Shown here: piece after piece, positions 1 through 8,110 of the stretch
How positions within the stretch are numbered: the stretch's first letter is position 1
Layout of the letters: each line of letters begins with the position of its first letter
NCBI GenBank assembly: GCA_046350595.1
Contig: JAXMAC010000112.1
Coordinates: 1 to 10,439, forward strand
DNA length: 10,439 nucleotides
Direction: 5' to 3'
Origin: JAHFOW01 sp046350595
GTDB taxonomy: Bacteria; Planctomycetota; Brocadiia; Brocadiales; Brocadiaceae
Program-made: the position numbers and the translations under genes
Notes under the pieces: model-generated
What the model was told of the DNA's origin: nothing
The model's input: the letters and a program-made list of their open reading frames with translations, nothing else
The model's database searches: none

Positions 1-159
1 CTTATCTCATATTTCCTGTCAAATAAATTCTAAAATATTTTCGCTGAATAGTTACGATGCATATTGAAAGAATCAAAAACATGCAGGCAGGAAAAATAAA
101 AGGAAGAAATAATACTTAGCGCAGCGAAGCCGAGCCAATTCTCCTTTGTGAAAGCGGGG

Positions 160-291
160 AGATTGCTTCGGAAAAGACCCTCGCAATGACACTGACTATG
201 CACCTTGAGGCACACTGCACGTTGTCATTGCGAGCGTTTGTAGTGACGACTTTAGTCGTCTGATGTCATTGCGAGCAAAGCGAAGCAATCT
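160..291. repeat. Inverted-repeat element of dispersed-repeat (REP-like) type
   Basis: The left arm (160-191) carries AGATTGCTTCG and CTCGCAATGACA. The right arm (264-291) carries TGTCATTGCGAG and CGAAGCAATCT, which are their reverse complements in the same order. A third copy of TGTCATTGCGAG lies between them at 223-234. Between that copy and the right arm there is a perfect 7-bp hairpin, GACGACT-TT-AGTCGTC (245-260). Short motifs of this kind (TCATTGCGAG...CGAAGCAATC) are known as dispersed intergenic repeats in several bacterial genomes, but copy number here cannot be judged from one window. The rest of bases 1-385 shows no credible gene; open frames across the element are translated repeat. 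Confidence 0.7.
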
Positions 292-385
292 TTCTCTCAT
301 AAACAAACTGTACCTCCTGATAAGGGGTTGTGAAAAACTTACAAAAAAAGATGTTTTTACACAGTAGATATAAGGATGGAAAAAA

Positions 386-763
386 ATGTCCCGGGAAAAA
401 ATTCTTATAATAGACGATAACCCAATAAATCTGGAACTTGCATCTGACCTTCTAGAATTACATGGGTTTTCCGTAATAAAGGCAGAAGACTCCAAAACGG
501 GGATGGAACTCGCAAAAACGGAGAAACCAGACTTGATCCTTATGGATATTCAACTACCAGGAATAGACGGAATTGATGCCACAAGAATATTGAAAAAAGA
601 TACAATTACTGCTGATATCCCAATCGTTGCGCTCACAGCTTATGCAATGAAGGGGGACGAAGAAAAAATATTAAAAAGTGGTTGTTCCGGATATATTTCA
701 AAACCAATAAATACCAGAGAGTTTCCTAAAATAGTAAGGAGTTATCTGAAGAAAATGCCTTGA
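386..763 (+). CDS. Single-domain response regulator (CheY/DivK-like receiver)
   Basis: This 125-residue protein is a stand-alone receiver domain that would accept a phosphoryl group from a histidine kinase and act by protein contact in the cytoplasm. All canonical positions are visible: the acidic pair D10-D11, phospho-acceptor D54 in LILMDIQLPG, T84 in the switch region, Y103, and the lysine K106 followed by P107. The stretch KGDEEKILKSGCSGYISKPI is typical of DivK-like receivers. No DNA-binding or enzymatic output domain follows; the stop comes directly after the last receiver helix. The ATG is preceded by AAGGATGG at 372-379, a usable Shine-Dalgarno site. No kinase gene is visible nearby, so it is an orphan within this window and its partner is unknown. 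The next gene on this strand is a pseudogene 340 bases downstream. Confidence 0.9.
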   Translation: MSREKILIIDDNPINLELASDLLELHGFSVIKAEDSKTGMELAKTEKPDLILMDIQLPGIDGIDATRILKKDTITADIPIVALTAYAMKGDEEKILKSGCSGYISKPINTREFPKIVRSYLKKMP

Positions 764-782
764 ATTGAAAAGAAGAATACTG

Positions 783-817
783 AAGAAGAAGAGGATTAAA
801 TTTTCTCTCCTTCTTTT
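783..817 (+). terminator. Possible rho-independent terminator after the response regulator
   Basis: The purine tract GAAGAAGAAGAGGA can pair, with a bulge, with TCTCTCCTTCTTTT. The helix closes over a short A/T loop and is followed by T-rich sequence. The stem is imperfect, so this is a weak call. The rest of 764-1103 holds A/T-rich sequence with no gene I can support. Confidence 0.3.
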
Positions 818-1103
818 GGCTTTTCTCTTTAGGGAAAAACATCGCTTTAAACACTTAAGATGCATACCATAAATGAATTCAACAGTGCAAGGATTTAATA
901 ACATCACCGTGTAAAATATGTTTTATATTTTGGAACTTTTTTAACAATAAAATTGCTCATCAAAAATAATATTTATTTTTGTCCCACAATTCATTTTCAC
1001 TAATTTATCATTACATCTCCCATCATGTTCATACGTTGTACAAGTATTATCAAAATCAGACACTTGCATATCTTTGAGATTTTTTGAATAACAGGAGAAA
1101 ACA

Positions 1104-1589
1104 ATGATAAAAGCATACGATCTTTGTATGAGGTACGGAACAACTGTGGCATTGGATAATGTTTCCTTTTCCGTTGGCAAGGGTGAAATTGTTGGACTAC
1201 TTGGTCCAAACGGCGCCGGCAAGAGCACTGCCATGAAAATCCTTGCGACACATATTGTGCCGTTAAGGGGAATGGCTAAAATCGGTAATTTCAATGTAAC
1301 AGAAGAACCGATAAATGTCCGTGAAATTCTCGGATATCTTCCTGAAAACGCCCCCCTCTACCCGGAAATGGAGGTGGCAGAATATCTTAACTTTGTTTCC
1401 GATGCGAGGCAACTTAAAGGAAATAACAAAAAAGACCGTATTGAATGGGTACTCGCAAATTGTGGAATCAGACATGTATATCGCCGGCCTTTAGGGGAAT
1501 TGTCAAAGGGTTATCAGCAGAGGGTTGGATTAGCGCAAGCGCTCATTCAAGAAGGTACAGGAAGTTTTAGATTCCTTTTCTACCCTTGA
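1104..1589 (+). pseudogene. Truncated ABC transporter ATP-binding protein (GldA-like), N-terminal half
   Basis: The first ~149 residues are a good ABC ATPase of the drug-export/GldA type. Walker A GPNGAGKST lies at residues 34-42, and the Q-loop position is YLPEN with Glu (E81) in place of Gln. The signature is LSKGYQQRVGLAQALI at 133-148. The start is supported by AGGAG 1092-1096 ahead of the ATG. Immediately after the signature, where a family member would continue to Walker B (LILDEP), the D-loop and the H-loop, the sequence changes to an unrelated tail and stops at residue 161. Normal members have about 230-310 residues. Without Walker B and the H-loop the product could not hydrolyse ATP. 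The truncation coincides with entry into a DUF4340 fragment in another frame, so an internal deletion is the simplest explanation. Confidence 0.85.
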
Positions 1590-1797
1590 AGGAAAACTAA
1601 GGGCTTCAGGAAAAGACTATTTTGAAGATTTTCAGCTTACAGATGATAAGGCATTACACATCGTACTCTCCGGCCAAAATGACCAACATCACTTGTTAAT
1701 CGGGAAAAAGGAAGGCGGGCAAGAAGGCTCTTTCGTTCGCCTTGCCGGGGGTAACGAAGTATATTTTTGTGATAAAGACGGCGGACATCCCTGGTGA
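1561..1797 (+). pseudogene. DUF4340 protein remnant fused behind the broken ABC gene
   Basis: Reading from 1561 in the frame +1 relative to the ABC gene gives 78 codons ending at TGA 1795-1797. The translation includes SGKDYFEDFQLTDDKALHIV, then HLLIGKK, then GSFVRLAGGNEVYFCD. The order 'ryaeFqLdd.a.hV - LLIGK - FVRLaG...VY' is what I recognise as the core of DUF4340 proteins. These are usually encoded at the end of GldA-GldF/permease-GldG-like export clusters. No start codon or Shine-Dalgarno site belongs to this frame. Both the N-terminal part and everything after the VY segment are missing. It is therefore a fragment left by loss of the intervening genes, not an independent gene. The identification is from remembered family pattern. 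Confidence 0.6.
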
Positions 1798-1950
1798 CGC
1801 TCAGGGTTATACTCAGCAGACCACCCAAAGGCTTCCCCTTTCCAGGCTTTGCCTTCAGCATGAAGTTTATTTGCCAGTTCTCTTACTTCGTCAAGGTGTT
1901 GAATTTTACAAATTTTTTGCTTAGTACTCAATGTATTTTAATTATCAAAA
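1798..1950. other. Orphan stretch between the pseudogene scar and ileS
   Basis: Neither the DUF4340 frame nor ileS explains these ~150 bases. On the minus strand an open frame from a TTG at 1931 reads KICKIQHLDEVRELANKLHA and continues for ~45 residues, then runs on into antisense of the DUF4340 remnant. It has no ATG and no Shine-Dalgarno site, so I do not call it a gene, although its first 30 residues look helix-like and protein-like. It may be the end of a third gene fragment at the deletion breakpoint. No clear terminator is visible for either convergent transcript. Confidence 0.3.
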
Positions 1951-4761
1951 TTATTGAACCGCCGTTACACACCGTTCACATATTGTCGGATGTTCTTTGT
2001 ACAAGCCTATATCCTCCCTGAAATTCCAGCACCTTTCACACTTCTGATGTTGCGATACGCCGCACTCAATCCAGAGATCTGGATTGAGTTCTCCTTTTAC
2101 TGCTTTGGATGATATATTTCTCCCCAGCTTTGTTTCAGAGACAATGAATATCATCGACAAGTCGGTTTCGTAGCCTTTGAGGAATTGATAGAGGGTATCG
2201 CTTTCCGTGCAAAGACAAACAGACGCCTCCAGTGAATTACCAATCTGTTTGGCTGCACGCATCTTCTCAAGCTCCCGCGACACATCAGCCCTTATAGTAA
2301 TCAACTTTTCCCATTTTTCATTCAACGAATCATCTACCCATTGAGGTGTAACCTGTGGGAATATTGTTAAATGAATGCTCCCAACATGCTCATCCTTGAA
2401 AATAACGGCATTCCATACCTCTTCTGCCGTATGAACAATAATGGGGGCGGACAACTTAACCAGATTCAACAGGATTTGATACAATACTGTTTGAGCAGCA
2501 CGCCGTTCACGGGAATTTTTAGGAAATGTGTACAATCTGTCTTTCAGGATGTCTAAGTAAAACGCACTCATTTCCACGGAACAAAAATTATAAATATAGT
2601 GAAAGACCTTGTGGAACTGTACCGACTCATAAGCCGATGTGACATTTTTTATTAGTTCCTGCGTTTTGTGCAACGCCCATCGGTCTATTTCAAGCAACTC
2701 ATTATATGACTTCGTATTTACACCGGGATCAAAATCATAGAGATTACTTAACAAATATCTGAAGGTGTTACGGACGCGGCGATAAGCGTCTGCGCATCTC
2801 TCAATTAAGGCACGGGAGACACTCATATCGTTTTGATAATCCATTGATGACGTCCACAGCCTGAGCACATCAGCTCCAAATTCTTTTAAGACATCTTCAA
2901 CCGATATGAAATTGCCGAGGGATTTTGACATCTTCTCGCCCTTCTCATCAACAACAAATCCGTGGGTTAAAACGGATTTAAAGGGCGCTCTCTTCCACGC
3001 CCCGACCGATGGAACCAGTGAGAGCTGAAACCATCCACGATGCTGGTCTGTCCCTTCTAAATAGAGATCTGCCGGGTATGCTAATTCATTGCGCTTATGT
3101 AAAACGGCATGATGACTCGATCCCGACTCGAACCAGACATCAAAGATATCCATTTCCTTTTCCAGCTTTTTCCCGCCACAACGGGAACACTGAGTTTCGG
3201 GGGGCAAAAAGTGTGATGCCTCCTTATAAAACCATGCATCAGCGCCTTCTTTCTCAAATTTCTCTCTTACAAAGTCCACGGTGATTGTATTTATCAGCTC
3301 ATGGCGGCAATCTACACAATAAAAGGCAGGTATAGGCACGCCCCACGCACGTTGCCGGGAGATGCACCAATCGGGGCGGTCAGCTATCATCTTTGCCATA
3401 CGGCTCTCACCCCAGGAAGGTATCCATTTTGTCCGTTTTATCTCGTCCAGCAATCTTTGACGCAAATTGTTATGTTCAAGACTCACAAACCATTGTTCCG
3501 TCGCCCGGAAAATAACGGGCGACTTACAACGCCAGCAGTGTGGATATGAATGGATATAATCCGTTTTATACAGCAACGCCCCATTTGCTTCCAATCTGTT
3601 TGTTATTGAGACATTTCCTTCTTTGATATTTTTTCCGGCAAATTCGCCTGCGTCATCCGTAAATATGCCTGTTGCATCCACGGGACTCAATATGGGAAGG
3701 TGATATTTTATGCCGGTAATATAGTCTTCCTGTCCATGGCCTGGCGCAGTATGCACGCAACCCGTTCCATCCGATAAGGTCACATACTCTGCCAGCACGA
3801 GAGCGCCGGTTCTGTTCATAAAGGCGTGCTGATATTTTAGACCTTCTAATAAACGTCCTTGCACATTCCCCAGACATTCATAATTTTTGATACCTAATGT
3901 TGACATAACGATATCGGCGCGTTTATCAGCAATGATAGTAATTTCCTGCCTTTGTGTCTTTAGGTTTATATAACGGACAGCGACATATTCATGATCAGGG
4001 TGAACCGCTATAGCAAGATTTGCAGGAAGCGTCCACGGGGTGGTTGTCCATATCATGACATATACATCTTTACTATCAGCGCCTTTAAAGAAACGGCCAA
4101 CATTATCCTGGATTTTGAAATTTACATATATAGATGGGCTGGTCTCATTATTATATTCAAGCTCTGCTTCGGCAAGGGCCGTCTGGCATTTCATACACCA
4201 GTGAATAGGTTTTTTGCTCCGGTATATGTACCCATGCTCCACCAGTTTTCCGAAAACCTCGATAATACCCGCTTCGTATCGAGGATCAAAGGTCAGGTAT
4301 GGATTATCCCAATCGCCGCTGACGCCCAATGCCTTAAACTGTGTCTTTTGAAGTTTTACAAATTTTTCTGCGTATTTTTTACACCGTTTTCTTATTTCCA
4401 GTTTTGTCAGGTTTTTAATTTCTTCTCCAATTTCCTGCATCACACGATGTTCGATGGGCAGTCCATGACAATCCCAGCCAGGCACATAAGGGGCATCAAA
4501 ACCCTTCATCGTATGAAAACGAACGATAAAATCTTTGATTATCTTATTTAAGCCGGTGCCGATATGCAATTCGCCGGTCGGATAGGGAGGCCCGTCGTGG
4601 AGGATATATTTTTCCCTTCCGGAGCGGGCATTACGCACCTGCTCATAGAGTTTATCTTTTTCCCATTTTTTCTGAATATCAGGTTCTTTCCTGATCAAAT
4701 CTGCCTTCATGGGAAATGATGTAGTGGGCAAGTTAAGTGTTTTTTTGTAATCCATTGACAT
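1951..4761 (-). CDS. ileS: Isoleucyl-tRNA synthetase
   Basis: The 936-residue class I synthetase charges tRNA-Ile with isoleucine in the cytoplasm and edits mischarged valine. Motifs in order are as follows. The HIGH box at 66-69 is written HIGT, within PPYPTGELHIGTGLNK. Next come GWDCHGLPIE around 95-104, the CP1 editing domain with TTPWTLPAN (239-247) and GTGCVHTAPGHGQED (332-346, including the Asp346 expected in the editing site), WCISRQRAWGVP (465-476), EGTDQHRGWFQ (569-579) and KMSKS at 610-614. A C-terminal zinc finger has C908, C911, C928 and C931. Length fits the bacterial ~930-residue type. The ATG follows AAAGGAAATTATC, a good ribosome site. It is the last gene of a closely spaced minus-strand series, 24 bases after the DUF167 gene. 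I see no T-box leader in that short gap, so expression probably depends on upstream promoters. Confidence 0.97.
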   Translation of the reverse strand: MSMDYKKTLNLPTTSFPMKADLIRKEPDIQKKWEKDKLYEQVRNARSGREKYILHDGPPYPTGELHIGTGLNKIIKDFIVRFHTMKGFDAPYVPGWDCHGLPIEHRVMQEIGEEIKNLTKLEIRKRCKKYAEKFVKLQKTQFKALGVSGDWDNPYLTFDPRYEAGIIEVFGKLVEHGYIYRSKKPIHWCMKCQTALAEAELEYNNETSPSIYVNFKIQDNVGRFFKGADSKDVYVMIWTTTPWTLPANLAIAVHPDHEYVAVRYINLKTQRQEITIIADKRADIVMSTLGIKNYECLGNVQGRLLEGLKYQHAFMNRTGALVLAEYVTLSDGTGCVHTAPGHGQEDYITGIKYHLPILSPVDATGIFTDDAGEFAGKNIKEGNVSITNRLEANGALLYKTDYIHSYPHCWRCKSPVIFRATEQWFVSLEHNNLRQRLLDEIKRTKWIPSWGESRMAKMIADRPDWCISRQRAWGVPIPAFYCVDCRHELINTITVDFVREKFEKEGADAWFYKEASHFLPPETQCSRCGGKKLEKEMDIFDVWFESGSSHHAVLHKRNELAYPADLYLEGTDQHRGWFQLSLVPSVGAWKRAPFKSVLTHGFVVDEKGEKMSKSLGNFISVEDVLKEFGADVLRLWTSSMDYQNDMSVSRALIERCADAYRRVRNTFRYLLSNLYDFDPGVNTKSYNELLEIDRWALHKTQELIKNVTSAYESVQFHKVFHYIYNFCSVEMSAFYLDILKDRLYTFPKNSRERRAAQTVLYQILLNLVKLSAPIIVHTAEEVWNAVIFKDEHVGSIHLTIFPQVTPQWVDDSLNEKWEKLITIRADVSRELEKMRAAKQIGNSLEASVCLCTESDTLYQFLKGYETDLSMIFIVSETKLGRNISSKAVKGELNPDLWIECGVSQHQKCERCWNFREDIGLYKEHPTICERCVTAVQ

Positions 4762-4785
4762 GATAATTTCCTTTTGAGGTATTGA

Positions 4786-5073
4786 TTAAGGATTCAGCAG
4801 CGATTGTATATCCAGAGAACATAATCCTTCAATCATTAATCTCTTATCCCGCGATGATTCGCCTGAAATGATATGGATTGAAGATTCAGGAATGTGGAGC
4901 GTATCGGCGAGCAATTCAATAACCGCCTTATTTGCCTTGCCCTTTTCCGGCGCCGCAGTAACAGCCAGTTTTAAACGCCCTCCGTATTCGCCAACAATAC
5001 GGTTTCTGCTAGCGCCAGGTTGTGTTTTGACAGATACAATAACACCTGAATTCGTAGTAACCACATCAAGCAT
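4786..5073 (-). CDS. DUF167 (YggU-like) family protein
   Basis: This is a 95-residue cytoplasmic protein with the DUF167 fingerprint. VKTQPGASRNRIVG lies near residues 15-28, APEKGKANKAVIELLA in the middle (41-56), and ISGESSRDKRLMIEG towards the end (69-83). The conserved GKAN and SR.K positions are intact and the length is that of complete members. The biochemical role of this family is not established, so no function is assigned. The ATG overlaps the end of the acylphosphatase gene by 8 bases (ATGCTTGA) and has no convincing Shine-Dalgarno site of its own. Translation is therefore probably coupled to the upstream gene. Its place between acyP and ileS does not indicate a pathway. Confidence 0.88.
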   Translation of the reverse strand: MLDVVTTNSGVIVSVKTQPGASRNRIVGEYGGRLKLAVTAAPEKGKANKAVIELLADTLHIPESSIHIISGESSRDKRLMIEGLCSLDIQSLLNP

Positions 5074-5353
5074 ATTCGTATGCTATGGAAAATTCTTCAA
5101 ATTCTCCGGTATATGCTTCACTGTATACATCAAGTTTTTTAACGAGCGCACCCGGCGGTCCGCTTTTACACCAGGTTACTATTTTATCTACGGCGTCTTT
5201 TTCGCCTTCAAAGACGGCTTCTACACCGCCATCCATACAATTTTTCACCCACCCCCTAATTCCCAGTATATGTGCCTTATCTTGCGTAGAAGCCCGAAAA
5301 CACACACCCTGCACCTTTCCGGAGACATAAACATGCGCCCTCGATTTTGACAT
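5066..5353 (-). CDS. acyP: Acylphosphatase
   Basis: The 95-residue alpha/beta protein matches the small acylphosphatase family, which hydrolyses acyl phosphates such as 1,3-bisphosphoglycerate or carbamoyl phosphate. VSGKVQGVCFRAST (residues 10-23) carries the phosphate-binding loop with R20. GWVKNCMDGGVEAVFEG (34-50) carries N38, so both expected catalytic residues are present. The whole domain is complete and stand-alone, not the N-terminal part of a HypF-type protein. AAGGAAAG lies about ten bases before the ATG. The gene starts 35 bases after ccsA and overlaps the DUF167 gene. The physiological substrate of bacterial acylphosphatases is generally unclear, and the neighbours do not settle it. 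Confidence 0.93.
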   Translation of the reverse strand: MSKSRAHVYVSGKVQGVCFRASTQDKAHILGIRGWVKNCMDGGVEAVFEGEKDAVDKIVTWCKSGPPGALVKKLDVYSEAYTGEFEEFSIAYEYA

Positions 5354-5388
5354 GTCTATTCTTTCCTTACTATATGGTTCTTTATAAA

Positions 5389-6237
5389 CTATTTAGAGCC
5401 ATAAACGTGGGCGCTATCTTCTGCCGAAGGTAAATAGCTTAGTCCCATAAAGGTAAAGTTTACAATACCAAATGAGACGAGCAGCCAAATCGATAACATT
5501 ACCGCTGCCTTCGATTTATTAATGCTCATTTTCGGCAGAATAAGAGGCGTGTGCAAGTAAACGAGGTATGCAAGCCAGGTAATTAAAGACCAGGTTTCTT
5601 TAGGGTCCCATGACCAGTAATCGCCCCATGCCTTTTTCGCCCATACGGCGCCGGTAATCATACCCAGCGTAAGGAATGGAAAACCAAAGGCAACAATTTT
5701 ATAACTCAGTTTGTCAAAATTCCGGGGTAATATTTCTTTTCCTTCCAAGCCTGAATCACCTTTTGTTTTTGCCACAAACGGCTTGGTTACCAAAAATATA
5801 ATGCTGGTTACAAACGCAATCCCAAAAGCTGCGTAACCGAGCATGTAGGTAACCACGTGGATCAACATCCAGTTGCTTTTTAAGGCTGGCATAATCGGAC
5901 GTATGGTATCATCCTGAAGCGTAGCATAGAACAATATTAACATCGACAAAATAGCAGCCAATGCCCCTACGATCCTGAAATTATAAACGAATTCAAATAC
6001 AATATAAATGAATGCCGTACAACAGGCGTAAAAAACTAAAGATTCATACAAATTAGAAAAAGGCGGGTGTCCTGCCTGTATTGAGCGGGTTGCCACCATT
6101 GCCAGATTAAAACAAAATGCAACAATAAGTAAACCAAGAGATACCCATTTTGTAACGGAATTTCTCCAAATTTCTCTTACTATGTAAGCTACAGAAGCAA
6201 ATATATATACAATTAACGCAATATTTATTAAACTCAT
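5389..6237 (-). CDS. ccsA: System II cytochrome c maturation protein CcsA (ResC-type haem handling protein)
   Basis: This 282-residue integral membrane protein has about eight hydrophobic segments. It has the haem-handling tryptophan-rich (WWD) signature WGDYWSWDPKETW at residues 204-216. H127 (MLIHVV) and H229 (VYLHTP) flank the motif, as expected for the two external haem-ligand histidines. GHPPFSNLYESLVF at 56-69 is another hallmark of CcsA/ResC. With ResB it forms the system II synthase that moves haem across the membrane and attaches it to CXXCH motifs of apocytochromes. The gene begins one base after the resB stop. Its Shine-Dalgarno site GGAGG (6244-6248, read on the minus strand) lies inside the last codons of resB, so the pair is co-transcribed and probably translationally coupled. 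Nomenclature varies: some annotations call this protein CcsB or ResC. Confidence 0.95.
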   Translation of the reverse strand: MSLINIALIVYIFASVAYIVREIWRNSVTKWVSLGLLIVAFCFNLAMVATRSIQAGHPPFSNLYESLVFYACCTAFIYIVFEFVYNFRIVGALAAILSMLILFYATLQDDTIRPIMPALKSNWMLIHVVTYMLGYAAFGIAFVTSIIFLVTKPFVAKTKGDSGLEGKEILPRNFDKLSYKIVAFGFPFLTLGMITGAVWAKKAWGDYWSWDPKETWSLITWLAYLVYLHTPLILPKMSINKSKAAVMLSIWLLVSFGIVNFTFMGLSYLPSAEDSAHVYGSK

Positions 6238-6238
6238 G

Positions 6239-8110
6239 TTATTCCTCCACCTCTTTCACTTCTTTTTTCTGTTTTTTCCGAAGAAAAGGCTTAATATAAA
6301 ATATAAATATGACTCCAAAACACAATGTTCCGAAACCTGAGAAAACTACGGGGATACCAGGATCTTTAACAATTTGCAATCCTGAAAAGGCTCCGGCCTC
6401 CGGATCATAACTTGATTGATAAATAGCATACCCTTTATACTTCAGAGGGTCATTTACTTTGATAGCCTTTTCCGCCACTGTCTGACCGTTGTCCACAATA
6501 TGCAATTTACTAATAAAATGCTTTATCGTTTCACCGGTTGGTTCATACACAAGCGCAAGATTATTGTCCGGATACCAGGTTGCATACTGGTTGTTTGCAA
6601 ATAACCATTCGGTAACTTTTCCGCTCGGCCCTTCCATAGTAACACAAAGAGCAGGAGTTCCCACCTGGTCTGATTTTTTTATCACTTCTTTTTTGAAATC
6701 AAAGGACGGAAAATAGCTGGAAATCAATAACTGGAGATTCGTATCTTTAACAGTATACTCTTTCTCCAATTCCCAGGGTATTGTTTCAACGATCTTTTTA
6801 TCCTTAATGTATACAATTACCTGCCTGCCTTCAGGCGCATGCAATATCCTCACCGTATTTTTTGCCATAAATGCGCCGGCGATTCCACTACAGGTCAATT
6901 TCAACTTCTGATATTTCGCCGGATGCATTTTATCCCAATCAGGAAATTTTTCAAAAACCCATCGGGTTTCCGCGCCTTCGGGACCGGCAATTTCTACCTG
7001 AACGGCGGGATTATCCGTCGGTTGTTCTTCAAGCGGACGCCTGTCGCCATAATTAAGCACATACTGTAACATTCTTATCGTGTAATCGGTTCCTTCAATC
7101 TTAAAACTTTTATTTAATTCCATCGAATAATCGTAAAGCTGACCCGCTATAGCGGCGGTGACCTTAGCCTGACTGCTTTCAGGAGAATTCAGAGATTTAT
7201 CTAATTCCGCCTGCGAAGGAAGCCAGCAATATTCAATGCGCAGATTTTGCTTTTTATCCTCATACGCGTTGCGTGCGTATGCCAAGAGCCATCCCTCAGC
7301 AACGACTTTCCCGGCACTTGAAAATTTCACAAAGACGGCAGGATTCTCCACATTGTCTGATGTGTTGACAGGTTCTTGTTTTAGTTCAGCATCCGGGACA
7401 TAGTCCGTAATAGCCACCTTATAATCCGAACCAGGGACCCGATACCGCTTTCCGGGTTTGGCATCAAGTACCTTTTGGCGATCCTTACTTTTTACATACG
7501 AGACCAACTGGAATTTCGGCTCGTTTTTTTCCAATATAAAATCGTCTAAAGCAATCTCAAAAGGCAAGTCCTTCTTTATGTAATCAACTTTACCCTGACT
7601 TGTGAGCCTTTGTGTAAGAAAGTAATTAACAGATTTACCTTTATATATATTTACGCCACCCTTTACACCAAGCTGTAGTTTTATAACACCGCCAACAAGG
7701 ATCAAAATAATACTCAAGTGGGTAAGTATAAACCCTGCCTGCAGGATCGTATTTCTCCAACGTTTAATGGTACAACAAATAAGGTTTGCACAGAGCAACA
7801 CCAAAAGAACCGAAAACCAGTAAGAATGAAATACATTGTTTAACTGCGTGACCTTAAAAAAGGTTGCCAACCCATACCCATATCGCGCAGTATATTCATC
7901 AATGGTTTTTTCCTGCACAATTACCGTGCCCAGAACGCAAGCCACCACCATAACCAGAATAATCACAACCGCCAGTTTGACAGAACAGAAAAATTGCCAA
8001 ACTCTGTTAGAATCATCTCTCCCGTACCGTTCCTTATCGCCCTTATTCATTTGCTTCTTATCTTTTAATTCTGTAACCACACCAGTTTGATTTTGCTGTA
8101 CATTTTTCAT
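6239..8110 (-). CDS. resB: ResB/Ccs1 family cytochrome c biogenesis protein
   Basis: The partner of CcsA in system II, expected to hold reduced apocytochrome c for haem ligation. Numbered from the ATG at 8110 (623 residues), it has a charged cytoplasmic N-terminus and a membrane segment at ~39-61 (KLAVVIILVMVVACVLGTVI). Further membrane segments lie at ~96-114 and ~124-145, the last with H131 in LTHLSI. A large extracytoplasmic domain follows. The ResB-typical NDPLKYKGYAIYQSSYDP (553-570) precedes a final membrane segment at ~585-608 and a basic tail. The soluble domain contains three related units (see findings), making it longer than many ResB proteins. The start is uncertain: no good Shine-Dalgarno site precedes the ATG at 8110 or an in-frame TTG at 8125. 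An ATG at 8050 has AAGAAG upstream and still keeps all membrane segments. Confidence 0.9.
   Translation of the reverse strand: MKNVQQNQTGVVTELKDKKQMNKGDKERYGRDDSNRVWQFFCSVKLAVVIILVMVVACVLGTVIVQEKTIDEYTARYGYGLATFFKVTQLNNVFHSYWFSVLLVLLCANLICCTIKRWRNTILQAGFILTHLSIILILVGGVIKLQLGVKGGVNIYKGKSVNYFLTQRLTSQGKVDYIKKDLPFEIALDDFILEKNEPKFQLVSYVKSKDRQKVLDAKPGKRYRVPGSDYKVAITDYVPDAELKQEPVNTSDNVENPAVFVKFSSAGKVVAEGWLLAYARNAYEDKKQNLRIEYCWLPSQAELDKSLNSPESSQAKVTAAIAGQLYDYSMELNKSFKIEGTDYTIRMLQYVLNYGDRRPLEEQPTDNPAVQVEIAGPEGAETRWVFEKFPDWDKMHPAKYQKLKLTCSGIAGAFMAKNTVRILHAPEGRQVIVYIKDKKIVETIPWELEKEYTVKDTNLQLLISSYFPSFDFKKEVIKKSDQVGTPALCVTMEGPSGKVTEWLFANNQYATWYPDNNLALVYEPTGETIKHFISKLHIVDNGQTVAEKAIKVNDPLKYKGYAIYQSSYDPEAGAFSGLQIVKDPGIPVVFSGFGTLCFGVIFIFYIKPFLRKKQKKEVKEVEE
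6244..6248 (-). promoter_or_regulatory. Shine-Dalgarno site of ccsA embedded in resB
   Basis: GGAGG read on the minus strand, seven bases before the ccsA ATG and inside the final codons of resB. It fixes the ccsA start and indicates coupled translation of the two partner subunits. Confidence 0.8.

Noticed and set aside
30..215. 61-codon frame at the left edge
   Set aside because: It includes translated inverted-repeat sequence (160-191) and shows no protein family signal.
3991..4551. 186-codon open frame on the plus strand
   Set aside because: It is antisense to conserved ileS sequence, including the HIGT region, and is a shadow of that gene.
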